Positions 10,389 to 21,933 are shown, counted from the stretch's first letter. The stretch: 64,000 nt of DNA from Pseudeuparius sepicola (GCA_963920635.1 OY987301.1:20440501-20504500); one strand, 5' to 3'. Notes: a model not told the origin generated them from the letters alone. Translations and numbers: made by a program.

Positions 10389-12329
10389 CAGTGTGACCCA
10401 TTTGTTTTGGGGTCAGTCTGTAAAAAGTGTATCAATCGTGCGATTTGGCTGATTTTTTTTTTTAATTGTAGAGCTCGATGAACTGCACATTTTGAACAAA
10501 AATTGCCTGGTTCGCATAAAATCCAAAGCCTACTATGACCGTTTTTATGAGCAAAATTTTAAGAAACCATATTAGCGTTTTTTTTTTTGAAAAAATCTGT
10601 GTGCGCCAATGGATTGAGCACCCCTCGAAATGGGTATGTACAAAATTTCATCAAAATATTTCAAGTAATAACGATTTTGTAGAAAAATTAAAAATGCAGC
10701 CAAGGTACGTCTTTATTTTCAAAAATTCAAAGTTGGCCATGGAAAATAATTGAATTGTTTACTTTTATTAAGTGTCAAACTGTCTAAATTGAGTTCAGAA
10801 ATTGTTTGTGCTCAATACAATTAATTATCATAATTATGGAATATTTAAGCATAAGAGACAAAATAGAAATTGTTCGACTCGTGGGCGACAACGAGCGCTC
10901 GGCAGCAGAAGCTGCGGCCGAATTTAACAATAGACACCCAGGTAGATCAGTGAGTCGAAGTACTGTACAACGTATAAACAATATTTTTGATGAAACTGGA
11001 TCGATTTCTAAAAATTTATTAAAAACTAGGCAAAATGGACGCCGTGGACTTGTTGAAAATAACAATCAAATTCTGCAATACTTTAGTGACAATCCTCGAA
11101 ATAGTGTTCGAACGGCTAGTTTAGACCTTCATATACCCAGAGAGAGTATAAGGAGATGTTTGAGACAAAACAAAATAAAACCGTTTAAGCCAAAATTTTT
11201 GCACACCCTGGAACCAGGAGATGAGGAGAAAAGATTAGAATTTTGCTATTGGCTGCAAGGTGAATATCTCCATAATGGCAACTTTTTAAATGAAATTTTA
11301 TTCACCGACGAAGCCACGTTTACTACAAATGGTGTAGTATCAAGTCAAAACTGCCGTCACTGGTCAGCTGAAAATCCAGAGTTTATAATAAATGCAAGGA
11401 GACAATATTCACAAAAAATTAACGTTTGGTGTGGAATACTACGCGACAGAATAATTGGCCCATTTTTCTTTGAAGGGAATTTGAATGCGGCTGGCTTCTT
11501 GAATTTTCTAGAAATTGAATTTAGAAATTCTTTAGATGAGTTACCATTAAGATACCGTTTAAATTTAAAGTTACAGTTAGATGGCAGTCCTATTCATAAT
11601 GCTCGTTTAATCAGAAACTGGCTAGATAATAATTTTGAAAACTGTTGGATAGGGCGAAATAGTAATTTCTGTGAGTGGCCACCGAGATCTCCGGACTTAA
11701 CTCCTTTAGATTTTTTTCTTTGGGGTACACTTAAGCAAAATGTTTATAAGTCAAGACCCCATAATTTACAAGAACTGCAAGCTAGGATAAACCGTAGTTG
11801 TGAGGAAATTACTCCACAGCAAATACGAAATGTAATTTTGAATGTACGCAAGAGGAACGACAAATGCATTGTAGAAAATGGAGGCTTGGTAGAAGTTACA
11901 AAAATTTTATAATTTTAATTGTTTTTATGTTTTGTGTTTATAAGCATAAGGTTGTATTATTACAATTCAATTATTTTCCATGGCCAACTTTGAATTTTTG
12001 AAAATAAAGACGTACCTTGGCTGCATTTTTAATTTTTCTACAAAATCGTTATTACTTGAAATATTTTGATGAAATTTTGTACATACCCATTTCGAGGGGT
12101 GCTCAATCCATTGGCGCACACAGATTTTTTCAAAAAAAAACGCTAATATGGTTTCTTAAAATTTTGCTCATAAAAACGGTCATAGTAGGCTTTGGATTTT
12201 ATGCGAACCAGGCAATTTTTGTTCAAAATGTGCAGTTCATCGAGCTCTACAATTTAAAAAAAAAATCAGCCAAATCGCACGATTGATACACTTTTTACAG
12301 CCTGACCCCAAAACAAATGGGTCACACTG
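10389..12329 (+). mobile_element. Complete Tc1/mariner-superfamily transposon, long TIRs, intact transposase
   Basis: 1,941 bp bounded by TA on both sides (10,387-10,388 and 12,330-12,331). The ends begin CAGTGTGACCCATTTG. Terminal inverted repeats run about 370 bp (10,389-10,758 and 11,962-12,329) and are almost identical, with a few differences such as a T/G at about 25 bp from the tip and one homopolymer length change. A single open transposase frame lies between them. The near identity of the arms and the open frame point to a recent insertion that may still be mobile. Long inverted repeats are unusual compared with the roughly 30-bp ends of classical mariner. Confidence 0.93.
10836..11912 (+). 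CDS. DD37D transposase, Tc1/mariner superfamily, apparently intact
   Basis: This transposase would cut and paste its own element by binding the inverted repeats and using a DDD metal-binding triad. I prefer the ATG at 10,836 (MEYLSIRDKIEIV, 358 aa), because the homologous remnant at 3,759 starts there. An in-frame ATG at 10,806 would add ten hydrophobic residues. Numbering from 10,836: residues 1-55 form an HTH region resembling the insect DUF4817 type (AAAEFNNRHPG...STVQRI), followed by a second HTH-like segment (about 85-115). The catalytic triad is D158 (FTDEATF), D249 (QLDGSPIHN) and D287 (PRSPDLTPLDFFLWG). The last two are separated by 37 residues. There are no stops or frameshifts, and the length fits a complete enzyme. 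DD37D spacing is known from maT-like elements. Assignment to that clade is inference, since the long TIRs and the N-terminal type differ. Confidence 0.93.
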   Translation: MEYLSIRDKIEIVRLVGDNERSAAEAAAEFNNRHPGRSVSRSTVQRINNIFDETGSISKNLLKTRQNGRRGLVENNNQILQYFSDNPRNSVRTASLDLHIPRESIRRCLRQNKIKPFKPKFLHTLEPGDEEKRLEFCYWLQGEYLHNGNFLNEILFTDEATFTTNGVVSSQNCRHWSAENPEFIINARRQYSQKINVWCGILRDRIIGPFFFEGNLNAAGFLNFLEIEFRNSLDELPLRYRLNLKLQLDGSPIHNARLIRNWLDNNFENCWIGRNSNFCEWPPRSPDLTPLDFFLWGTLKQNVYKSRPHNLQELQARINRSCEEITPQQIRNVILNVRKRNDKCIVENGGLVEVTKIL

Positions 12330-12440
12330 TATGTGGAAGAACAAAAATGAAAAGAATTATCTATCTAATTTATAATGCATTAAAATAAGAGTAAAAGAGG
12401 TCCCGGTCTCGGTTTAATTTTGGTAAACGGTAGCTTTATA

Positions 12441-12900
12441 CAGGGTGAGTTTTTTTCGATGCCCACTATGGGGATCTCGGAAACTAGCAGAGCTAGAACA
12501 AAGGTTAAATGGGGAAAGAATTGCAGTTTTGAATGCTCAATCTAATGCCCCTTTTGGATTTTCAAAAAAGTTCATGGCTCACTAGATATTTTGAAAAGAG
12601 TGATTTTTTGCTATTTCCTATTTCATCAGATCTCAGTAGCTCCGTTATTTCTGATTATACAGAAAAACTGTAGAGACAAAAATTGTAGATAATTTTGGGC
12701 TTAATAAGATAATCTAGCCAAATTTTTCATGTTGCTTGTAATTTTTGAGATATATGACATAAACTTGTGTTTTTTTTTTAAATGTACCTAAATCATAGTT
12801 GGCTGTGGCCGAGGCTGTGGCCTTATAAAATCGGCCATTTTTTGAGCTTTCGAAAGATATAATACTCGGCGCATAGTTATTATAAAAAATAAAAGAGCTA
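12441..12900. mobile_element. Half of a TA-type foldback MITE (same family as 49,067-49,779)
   Basis: Starts TA-CAGGGTGAGTTTTTTTCGAT. It shares GATCTCGGAAACTAGCAG, AAGAATTGCAGTTTTG and CTAGATATTTTGAAAA-type blocks with the element at 49,067. Only one arm is present. The opposite arm is missing, apparently lost near 12,900 where another element begins. Confidence 0.6.
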
Positions 12901-12906
12901 CCTATG

Positions 12907-13500
12907 GCTAATTTTTCCTAATTAAGTACGTTCTATTTTATAATTAGACATACTTCAAACTTTCTAATATTTTGTTTTTAGCTGGTAACAAAATGGAACA
13001 AAATGAAACAAAAATTAAAAAACTCAAATTCAAATTATTATTATATTAAAAGGTCGCCTTTTAAAATTAAAAAGGCGTTCAAACAATCCACCAAATATTA
13101 TTTATGCAAATATGGCATATTTTTAAAACTGAATTTGCCGCCTTTCTTATAGCCTGTCAATACTGGCAATTGCCTCTAAAACAGCTGCTCTTAATTCAAC
13201 GATTGTCTCATACTTTATTTTGTACTGTTCCCCACAAAAAGAAATCCATCTGGGCTGCCAGGAAATAGGTATATTTCTCCCTCTTCAACTATTTGGATAG
13301 AGCTGATCTAAGTAATTTCTTAAGGGCAAATAATTATGTGGTGGAGCTCCAACATAATAATTTTTGTTTAATTTTGTTACCTACATTTTGTTACCAGCTA
13401 AAAATAAAATATTTGAAAGTTTTAAGTACCTACCTATGTCTAATTATAAAATAGAAATATGTCTTATTATAAAATAGAGCGTAATTATGAAAATATTCCA
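12907..13500 (-). mobile_element. Short Tc1/mariner-derived element with transposase scrap
   Basis: Inverted flanks of about 90-110 bp (TTTTAGCTGGTAACAAAAT at 12,977 versus its inverse near 13,390, preceded by TTCTATTTTATAATTAGAC) surround a small minus-strand coding remnant. Element ends are approximate. Confidence 0.55.
13147..13350 (-). pseudogene. Tc1/mariner transposase C-terminal fragment
   Basis: The minus-strand frame reads GAPPHNYLPLRNYLDQLYP, one in-frame stop, a rearranged stretch, then ELRAAVLEAIASIDRL and TAA. GAPPHN is the block just after the second catalytic aspartate. The WPxRSPDLTPLDFFLWG block is collapsed to WQPRW, so the third catalytic residue is lost. It resembles the DD37D-type enzyme in this window more than classical mariner, but is clearly a different, dead family. 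Confidence 0.65.
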
Positions 13501-14217
13501 TGGCTGACAAGGTGAAAATTAAAAAAAAAATCAGAAAATTAACAATAAAAAAAATAGTATCTAATTAATCCGAAAATAAAAAAGGTATTTTCATTTTTAG
13601 AGATGTAGGTACCTACTATTGCTAGGTGTTCCACAGAAATATACTTAAAAAAAAATTTTATTCGTGGATTTTGCTGAAACTCCAGAAACAAAAATGGCTT
13701 GCGAAATGATTTTGTAATATTGAATTCATCGCGCAATATCATAAAAAATGTTGTACAGAGTGTTTCGATACTAAACCTTTTAATTAACCTATAATTTTAT
13801 TTATTTTTTTATAATTCAGTAACATCCTTGGTATAGTATTCCTAAAGTCACTTGGAACAGCATAAAAACCTTTGAATTTTATACGGGTGATTTCTGCTGA
13901 TAAGTTTGGTATTTTTACCAGTAGCAGAGCGTGGCAAATGCTATGAAATAGATCGCGCTCGTATATCACTGTTCCAAGTGAGTTTTTTTTTTTATTTTTT
14001 ACCAGGGTAGCTCGTGAACAGGCGCTTCCGCCTATAAAATACGAGACAAAACACCTTTTTAACCATATATTAAGCCGCACCTGGTAATAGAAGTAAAAGG
14101 AGATGAAGGAGACAGAGACGATAGATATTGTAGTAAAAACAAGTGACTGCATGCTCGCCTAATATAGTATATCACCAATACTTGCATGGGCTACACTGTT
14201 CGACGGCCGGCCACTTG
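13501..14217. other. Intergenic, nothing recognised
   Basis: AT-rich. Contains an unmatched TA-CAGAGTGTTTCGATACT end-like string at 13,754 that could be a solo MITE end. No gene is supported. Confidence 0.35.
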
Positions 14218-14219
14218 TA

Positions 14220-14695
14220 CAGGGTGTTCCCGTATATTTTGACCCACCCCTAGAGCCTTTATTTTTCGAGTTAGAAACAAATTACGTAAATGAAAGTTGT
14301 AGGTTAACAAGGTGTACCTATTGTCCCAAAAATAATGGATTGCCAGGAATGCTCTTGTCTAAGTCGAAATATTTTTCCATGGCAACCTTGATGGTATTTA
14401 TCTGCAATTGAAATATCATGCGAATGCTTAGAGCAAACATATAACATATTTATATTGTTGGAATCTGAAAAATGCGTGCAATTCAAAAATCCACAAATAT
14501 ACAGGGTGTTCCATTAAAAAAAGTAAGTTTATATTTTTCATAAATTTGCGACGCTCATTTGTTTTATCTAGTAACACATCCTAGCGGTTTAGAAAAAACC
14601 GAGGAAAAAACCCTACAACTTTCATTTAAGTAATTTTTTTCTAACTCGAAAAATAAAGGCTCCAGGGGTGGGTCAAAATAAACGGGAACACACTG
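14220..14695. mobile_element. TA-flanked foldback MITE, 476 bp
   Basis: Starts CAGGGTGTTCCCGTATATTT and ends with the inverse of CAGTGTGTTCCCGTTTATTT, with TA at 14,218-14,219 and 14,696-14,697. The arms share GACCCACCCCT-(A/G)GAGCC and the inverse of AACCTACAACTTTCATTTAC. A second MITE-like end (TACAGGGTGTTCCATTAAAA, 14,499) lies inside, which suggests a partial nested insertion. Confidence 0.85.
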
Positions 14696-14697
14696 TA

Positions 14698-15835
14698 CAG
14701 CGAAATGCGGTGGAAAGGCGTGCGATAATTTCACAGATTTTAGGATATACTTGCGTACCTAGGTAAATAGTTGTAATCGATATGGATTTTAGAGACCTTT
14801 TGATAATATTATAGGGTGCATTAAAAAAAACCTTAAAAGTGAAATATTATGTTGCTTGTAGAATAATGTATATTTTTGAAAACTGCGGGACGCTTATGTC
14901 CTATATCCTTTTTTGTGACGCCAATTAGAGTTTTTTTTATGGTGTTTGGGAAAAAAATATACATATTAAAATGAATTATTATCGAGATTATTATAGCCTC
15001 GATTGTAACGGGCTCCTGATGTACTTTCTATCAAAGCCATAGATATTTTGTATCCCAATCCCATCTTGAAATATAGTAATAGGCAAGTGTAGAAGTTTTG
15101 AAACTGCTGCAGGTACAAATTTAACTCCGCATAAAAGTCCAATATTCTTTTTGTTTTCGTTCCTCCATTGATTAATTTGACTAACTGCGTCTCTGGTCTC
15201 TGGACAGAAACACTTTCGGTGTGCCTTCGAAGAGCCACTTCAGTACCATGCTCCAGACACGACTGCGCCACAGCTAATTCTGTGTGATGGTAAAAGCACA
15301 GCTTACCCTGGTAAAAGTATCAATGATCAATGGTAGATATTTATATATTAGGTCTCCGATAATAGTTAATACCTTAATATTTTACTTTGATTAATATATT
15401 GTAACTTACAGAAACTTTCGTCCAAATCTACCACCACCGGGTATTGAATAACTGAACTATTAACACCCTATCCCCCCATTTCAGAAGTGTCATAGCCATA
15501 GCTTACGCGATTTTCATATGTCCAACGCCGCCTGTCACATAATAAATACTTAGTGCCAAAATCTTTAGATTTTGTTAAGAACAGAATCGAATATAAACGT
15601 AAGTAAATATGTTCGTAACAATCGAAACTGAATTATTAGCTTTATATCACAGTAACTGTCTAAATTACTAATGAAAATTGCACTCAAGTTATTTGAAGCA
15701 ATTTAGTTAGTACTTTTTAAGCATATTAAGTAGGTATATAGGTAGGTACCTAATTTTATTTATTTGATATTTATAAATTTTATTTTATATACCTAGGCAG
15801 GAAGGAAGTACCGAGGGAAGTACGCACCATGTGAG
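14698..15835. other. Intergenic, one unassigned minus-strand frame
   Basis: A 101-codon minus-strand open frame (14,966-15,271) begins MAQSCLEHGTEVALRRHTES. It has a reasonable mix of residues but no family I recognise and no confirming splice or promoter signal. It may be a decayed element or chance. The remainder is AT-rich. Confidence 0.35.
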
Positions 15836-18740
15836 ACTTTTTGTATTTTACATTTATTAGAAATATTATTCTTGATAAAAGTTTGTGAATTCCTCTCGGC
15901 ATTCCTGCAAACTCAAAACGCAGTTGTCAAATTTGAATATCTCATTTCCTCGCTCATTTCGTATACGGGGAAGTTCAAAAATATGAAAAAGGCTTAGAAT
16001 TAAAAGATACGCTCAAAAATTAAGTCTCATTCCATAAAACACCTTTTTGGCATTTTTATAATGTACCCCGTATAGAAAATACTTGCACTTTATTTAATAT
16101 GTCAGTTCCATGGTTCCATTTTAGAGAGGATTTATCATTTTTGTAAATGTGAGTGCCACAAAAATTAATTTGTTTCAACATTAAGTAGGTACCTCGGTAA
16201 GTACCTACCTAACAATTCTCACCTCACAATACTCTAAACTAGGGATACCCCAAAAGCAACCAATGAATACCCCAAAAGCAGCCAAATGCTTGTGCGAGGA
16301 AGGGGTATCAATTACTATTACTTCGTCTTCGTTGCCATTTGCGGCTAGTGCCTTTTCTCGATAGAACTACGATATCATTGGCTTATTAAGTACTTACCTA
16401 CCGCTTAAGGTCGTACCGAGGCTCGTATTATTAAAAGGTAGGTATTCTCGGACATTTTCTCTGGTATAACTGGCATAAAAGCGTATTTTCGCGAGCAAAA
16501 CCCTAGAAAATCTTTTTAGGTTTAGGTAGGTAACCAAAAACCTGTCGTTTTCGCGAGTCGGTTTTATCCGGTTTTATCAATGGGGAGGTCTCGTTTTATT
16601 CTTTGCGGATTGTTTTGTAGTATATATTGTGGAAGGCTCGGTGGGAGGTAAATGTAATAAATACGAATTAAAATAAGCTTTTCAAAAAACGGGCGTAGCG
16701 TCCGGGGGGTGGGTAGCCCCACCCCCAATGTTTTAATTTTTCTCAGGTTTTGGTATTTCCAAAGACCTCTATTTAAGTATTTTCCCTCAACAAATGATCC
16801 CTGAAACAAATTTCTATTATGTATATAGGTATAATACGTCACTGATAGCCCCCCTAGTTTTGGAGATCATGCTCCGCCCGTGCCAAAAACATCCGTCTTC
16901 ACGATATAAGAAAATTTACTAGGGTGGGGAATGGGAAAATATTTTAATGACTTCAGACTTAAATCATACAAAACCTTCCTAAACCCTCATCCGTTTACCT
17001 AACTACTTAATAGCGGAACAGGGAAACAAAAAAATTACCTTATACCTAGGTACTTAGTACTTAGGCCAGTTATTGCAGTTGGCCTGACATCAATTTTGTC
17101 AGTTTTACTTTTGAACATAACATTCAAAAACTTTTAAAAACTATTTGGTAAAATTCGAGGTAAACTTGTTATGCATGGTCACAGAAATCATAGAATACTA
17201 GGTAGGTACTTAGGTAGTACGGAGGTTAGTACCGAATAAAAAGTTATTGTATGTGAGTGCACAAGTGCATTGCAACGAGTTGCACACTATCGAATTATAC
17301 TTTGTGCACAACCTGCAATTTGAAGTTTCAATTTCAGATAATAATTTGGTAAAATTGACCCGTAAAATTATTGTTCATGCCTACTTATACCTAGGTAGGT
17401 GCCTACTTAATTAAATGTCGCTAAAGTTGAGATTATATTTTTATTCTAAACACATAAAAGATACCTATCCCCGAGCCTACCCCCTACCCCTAATTGAACT
17501 ATAAACAAATTGAACTAAAACTATGTACTCACTCGTAATCTCATATCCATATACGTACATATAAGTACCTAACTAATATTTTTCTGGGGTATTTAGAATT
17601 TAAATAGAAAAGGAACGAGATACCTAGTCAGGTGGTGTTTTTCTTTCGTAGATAAGATTATTTCCGATAGATTTCCTGCAATTTGGAGACCAGCATTCAA
17701 ATTGCTCCAAGTGAAGATTGCCACCACGATTGCAAGCCATAAAAATGTATAGGTACTTATAAAAAGTCCACTCCAGCTTAACCGTTTTGACCAAAGAAAC
17801 GTTCTCACTTCGGATCTCACTCACAACTCACATTTCTATCACTTTAATGATCGTTCTGGATACCGCACATCGGTGTAGTTTTTTTAAAGGTAGAATATTC
17901 ATTGAAGATCAATAGGTAAGTAGGTAGGTAAATTTATTTTACGTTTTTTACGTAGATAAGTAAATCAGTAAAATAATGTCCCCGTCCTCGACTACCTACA
18001 TGATGTTTTCCAGAAATTATGATTAATACTATAATTGAAAGTATAGCCTTGCCGAATGCGATGTTTAATAAAACAATGATTTTATATTTTATACCTACCT
18101 ACCGGCAGAAGAAACGTGTCAAAGTGCGTTTTTTTATAATAATTCAAATTATTTTCGCCATACATTATGTTATCAGCTGCGATCTCAAATTATACCTAAC
18201 TGCCTTTTTCGTTAGCTACTTAGGTCGTATACAATAACCGCAGATCATTGGAAAGTGTATAGTTGTATAGGTCCCTACAACGTAGGTGTGCAACCTATTG
18301 CACAATAATGGGCAACATTTTTTTTTCGGCTTGCGCCGCCGGCCGCCTAGTAACAGATCAGATTTATAAAACTTTTTGCCGAAGCGCCCGGTAGGTAGGT
18401 GCTTCACCTGCCTGCCAGTGCCCAGTGAAAGTTCCCAGAATCGCGGATGACGAGCGCCGCGAGCCATGCGTTGTCGCTAACCGGACTTTTGTCCAAAAAA
18501 GACAAGCTGCACTGACGTCAGAAAGCCGCCGAAAGCCTTGAATTAATAATTACCCAAACTGGCAAGACAAAAACGCCTAAACTGATACCTATTTTAGGTA
18601 GGTATATCTCTGCATCTTTATGTTATCCCGCGAATGCCCAAAATGTACCTATCCCTACCTAGGTACCTACTCCTCTTTGTTTCAGGACAACCGAGGACAA
18701 CAACTTACCTTCCTAGGTAGGTACCTACTCAGTGAACTAA
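15700..18740. repeat. Region enriched in TAGGTACCTACC-type tetranucleotide repeats
   Basis: Many short runs of GTAG/CTAC, often as self-complementary GGTAGGTACCTACC strings, are scattered here (for example 15,728-15,752, 16,184-16,210, 17,198-17,222, 17,388-17,404, 18,596-18,605, 18,654-18,672 and 18,713-18,730). They are short and interspersed, not a single array. No gene is seen. Open frames at 16,564-16,842, 17,593-17,824 and 18,216-18,467 have no support. Confidence 0.6.
15836..16075. repeat. Diverged relative of the 3.06-kb element's inverted repeat
   Basis: Blocks TTATTCTTGATAAAAGTT, CTCAAAACGCA and TTTGAATATCTCATTTC occur in the same order and spacing as in the TIR of the 3,060-4,611 element. 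No opposite arm was found, so this is a solo piece. Confidence 0.5.
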
Positions 18741-19079
18741 ACTTTTAGTTTAAGTTGTCAGCAATGCCAGCCAACGCTTATTTAATTAAAGAATAACCAT
18801 AGCCGGTTAAGTGATTTCACAAAAAAAAAAGTCTGTAGGTATATTTTTTGCAGACATTGAGCAAAACAGATTGTTGAGTTTTCCACGAGAATTGGTTGTC
18901 TCTTCATAAAATACTTACTCGCCTTTCTTGGAAATATTACTTAAGTGCAATAAAATAAGGGGGCGTTGAGATATTTTTACAAATACCTACACATCGAGAA
19001 CTAAGTAAACAGCCGCGACTGAACTCGAAAAAATCCTCTACTTCCGGTCGACTTCAATCTAATCCGGTCCTTATTAAAA
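18741..19079. other. Intergenic, nothing recognised
   Basis: AT-rich with no recognisable element, leading into the CpG-rich block that follows. Confidence 0.35.
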
Positions 19080-19592
19080 AACCATGACGGATACGACCGC
19101 GACCACGCGGCGTCAAGAAACGCTGTTGCTATGCCACATGACGGCGCCGGCGGCCAAGACGAGGCCGGGTTTTTGGGGCAAGGTTGCCCGCACACTTAAT
19201 AAAGTTGTGTTTTTTTGGTCACTTGATTTCACAGCACTGGTGTCCGCCGAAGTGTCTGGCGTATTATTCCGTGGGCAGCCGGTGGTTCGTCAGCAGAGCA
19301 GGGGTTGTGGACACTGAAGACCGGAGATTTCCGCGGACGACCGACCCCGGACGAGGCGCGATTCAGACTACCGCGGCGTGCGGCACGCCGCGTCCGCCAA
19401 CCGGTAAAGCTCTGGCTGTGGCTGTCGCGGGTCGGGAAAACCGGCACGCCGGCCAATCGGCGACCGATGCGTCACGAGCCAGACGCGCCGTTGCCGGATG
19501 TGCCGGCATGCGAAACTTTCCCGGAGATCATGCCTTCACGGAACCCGACCGGTGGCACAAAGAAAGAAATAGCACTCGGCGACCATAGATAA
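19080..19592. promoter_or_regulatory. CpG-rich island, candidate promoter or first-exon region
   Basis: About 500 bp are strongly enriched in G+C and CpG against the AT-rich surroundings. Open frames occur on both strands in several phases, as expected for such composition. The longest + frame that starts in it (19,305-19,592, 95 codons) begins MWTLKTGDFRG, is Arg/Pro-rich and is not recognised. An unmethylated promoter, an exon or a GC-rich repeat are all possible. Confidence 0.35.
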
Positions 19593-19909
19593 AAGATTTA
19601 GGTATAATGTCGGCGACGGTCAAATCTATTAAGCACTTAGCACATAGGTACAGTTGGGTCAGACGAAACCGAACGACGTAAAGCCATTTTCTAGATACTT
19701 TTGGGGTAATAATACCCAAAATTCATTCAATAAACAAGGGATTCAAGATTCAAGCTCAGACCGAGGGAAGAAGCGCCCGACGAACGCGGCGTTGACAAAT
19801 ATTAGAACAGAATCCAAATTTAGCGTTCGATTTCATCTGACGCCAACCGTACGTCATGAACTTTCTATAAAAAATCTCTAATAAATACTTATCCGAGACT
19901 CTCGAGACA

Positions 19910-20155
19910 ATGGTAAGGGAAAACATTTCAATATCATTAACCGTTCCCAAGATACAAAATATGCCCCAAAAGCGCAAATTTTCAATTTCGCCCTGTGTCT
20001 CAAAAACGAAGGTGGCTATGAAAAATCTGTTTACGGTATCTTTCGTTTCACAAAAAAGTAGCAACGGTTCGCGAAAACCGCAACTCCCTATCTCTAAAAA
20101 TAACCGAGATACCCCGCATTTACAACCAAATCTGGACACCCTGTACACAATGTAA
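19910..20155. mobile_element. Partial foldback MITE (family of 44,692-45,038)
   Basis: CAAAAAAGTAG, CGAAAACCGCAACTCCCTAT, CTAAAAATAACCGAGATACC and ACACCCTGTA match the right arm of the MITE at 44,692-45,038 in order. The left end is diverged or missing. Confidence 0.6.
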
Positions 20156-20339
20156 CTGGTATATATATATTTCATGTCCCTAGAATTCCGTAAGAGGCGG
20201 CCATAATGTTAATATTATTGAGAGGTGACAGAAAGGGCCGTAATCAATAGAATTTACGTTTTACGCACACGAACCCTAAATTTGAATAAATAGAAATTAA
20301 CATTAAACTCTGGTCTTTGAAGCACAGATAATGGCTATA

Positions 20340-21724
20340 CAGGGTGTCCCGAAATTAGCCTGCCATAATTTACCAGCGTGTTCTACGCCCTAAAAAAATG
20401 AAAAAAGTTCCTATAAACATGGCCTCAAAAATGCCCCCTAATGGGGCTATAGCCCCCGAAAGGGGCAGTTTCACAAACGGGTTTCTATAAATATTTCCAG
20501 AACGAATAAAGATAAAATTCTGAAATTTGGTATGTGATGTAGCTGTGAGATTTGACATTTACAGAGGTAGCGGTAGTTAGACATTCTTAATCATAGGCGT
20601 CCCAAATGGGGGGGTTCAGGAGTTAAAATTACCCCAAAATTTTTTGTATACTTTTTTTCCAGATTTCTTGCGAAATGATGAAAGTTAAAGGTATTCTACG
20701 AAGAAAAGGTGCTCTTGTTGAACTTCGATAGCATGCATCATTTTCGAGTAAACTCGTTTTGAAAATTTTTTGCAGAGTGCCGTGAAAATGCCTATTAGAA
20801 ATTACCCTGCCATAATTTGCCACCACCTTTTTTGCTACAAAAAAATTAAAAAGGTCCTATAAATATGGGATCAAAAAAGTCCCCTAAGGGGGCTATAGCC
20901 CCCGAAATGGACACTTTAGCAAACGGTTCTTTTCTAAAATATTTCCAGGACGAACAAAGATAAAATTATGTCCCAAATAAGGGGGGTCAAGGGGTTAAAA
21001 ATATAAAAAAAAATTTGTGCGGTTTTTTCCTGATTGATTCTCCCAGGTATGTCACATACCAAATTTCAGAATTTTATCTTTGCTCGTTCTGGAAATATTT
21101 AGAAAAAACCGTTTGCCAAAGTGCCCATTTCTGGAGCTATAGCCCTCTTAGGGGACATTTTTGAGGCCATGTTTAATAGGAACTTTTTCATTTTTTTGGG
21201 TCGCAGAACACGCTGGTAAAATATCGCAGGTTAATTTCTAATACGCATTTTCATGGCCCTCTGCAAAAAAAATTCAATAAGATTTTACTCGAAAACGGTG
21301 CACGTTATCAAAGTTCAACAAGAGCACCATTTTTTCGTAGAATACCCTGAAATTTTATAATTTGGTAATAAATTTGGCGACAAAGCACACACAAAAAATT
21401 TATTATTTTTAACCCCTTAACCCCTTAACCCCCCCATTTAGGACGCCTATGATTAATAATGTCTAACTATCGCTGACTCGGCAAATGTCAAATCTCACAG
21501 GTACATCACATACCAAATTTCAGAATTTTATCTTTATTTTAATTTTATCTTGATCTTGATCGGTCTGGAAATATTTAGAAAAAACCGTTTGTGAAACTGC
21601 CCCTTTCGGGGGCTATAGCCCCATTAGGGGGCATTTTTGAGGCCATGTTTATATGAACTTTTTTCATTTTTTAGGTCATAGAATACGCTGGTAAATTATG
21701 GCAGGCTAATTTCGGGACACCCTG
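20340..21724. mobile_element. Compound TA-flanked foldback element, 1,385 bp
   Basis: The ends CAGGGTGTCCCGAAATTAGC and their inverse are flanked by TA (20,338-20,339 and 21,725-21,726). The arms are about 690 bp and fold about a centre near 21,030. Each arm contains two tandem, diverged versions of one motif set (GCCATAATTT, CTATAGCCCC, ATTTCCAG, AAAGATAAAATT), the inner set starting near 20,806 and mirrored near 21,240. This looks like one family member inserted in or duplicated inside another. No coding capacity. Confidence 0.85.
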
Positions 21725-21933
21725 TATAGTGTCTGTGTTTGAAGTTAAGTAAGAAGCACAGAATATCAAGGTTAAGGATATTCCTCTGTCACAAGTTCTG
21801 AGATATTTGCGAGACATGCAAAATACGCCCCTGGACCCGCCCAAAACAATGCTGCCAACCTTGGTTTAACCAAATTAAGAAAGGTCGATATTAAAAAAAA
21901 GTCTTTTATTATTATATTAATTATTGTTATCAT

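Noticed and set aside
10784..11065. 93-codon minus-strand open frame.
   Set aside because: Antisense shadow of the transposase start.
12017..12286. 89-codon open frame at the right side of the 10.4-kb transposon.
   Set aside because: It lies wholly within the inverted repeat, which is mirrored at 10,389-10,758. It is chance coding of TIR sequence.
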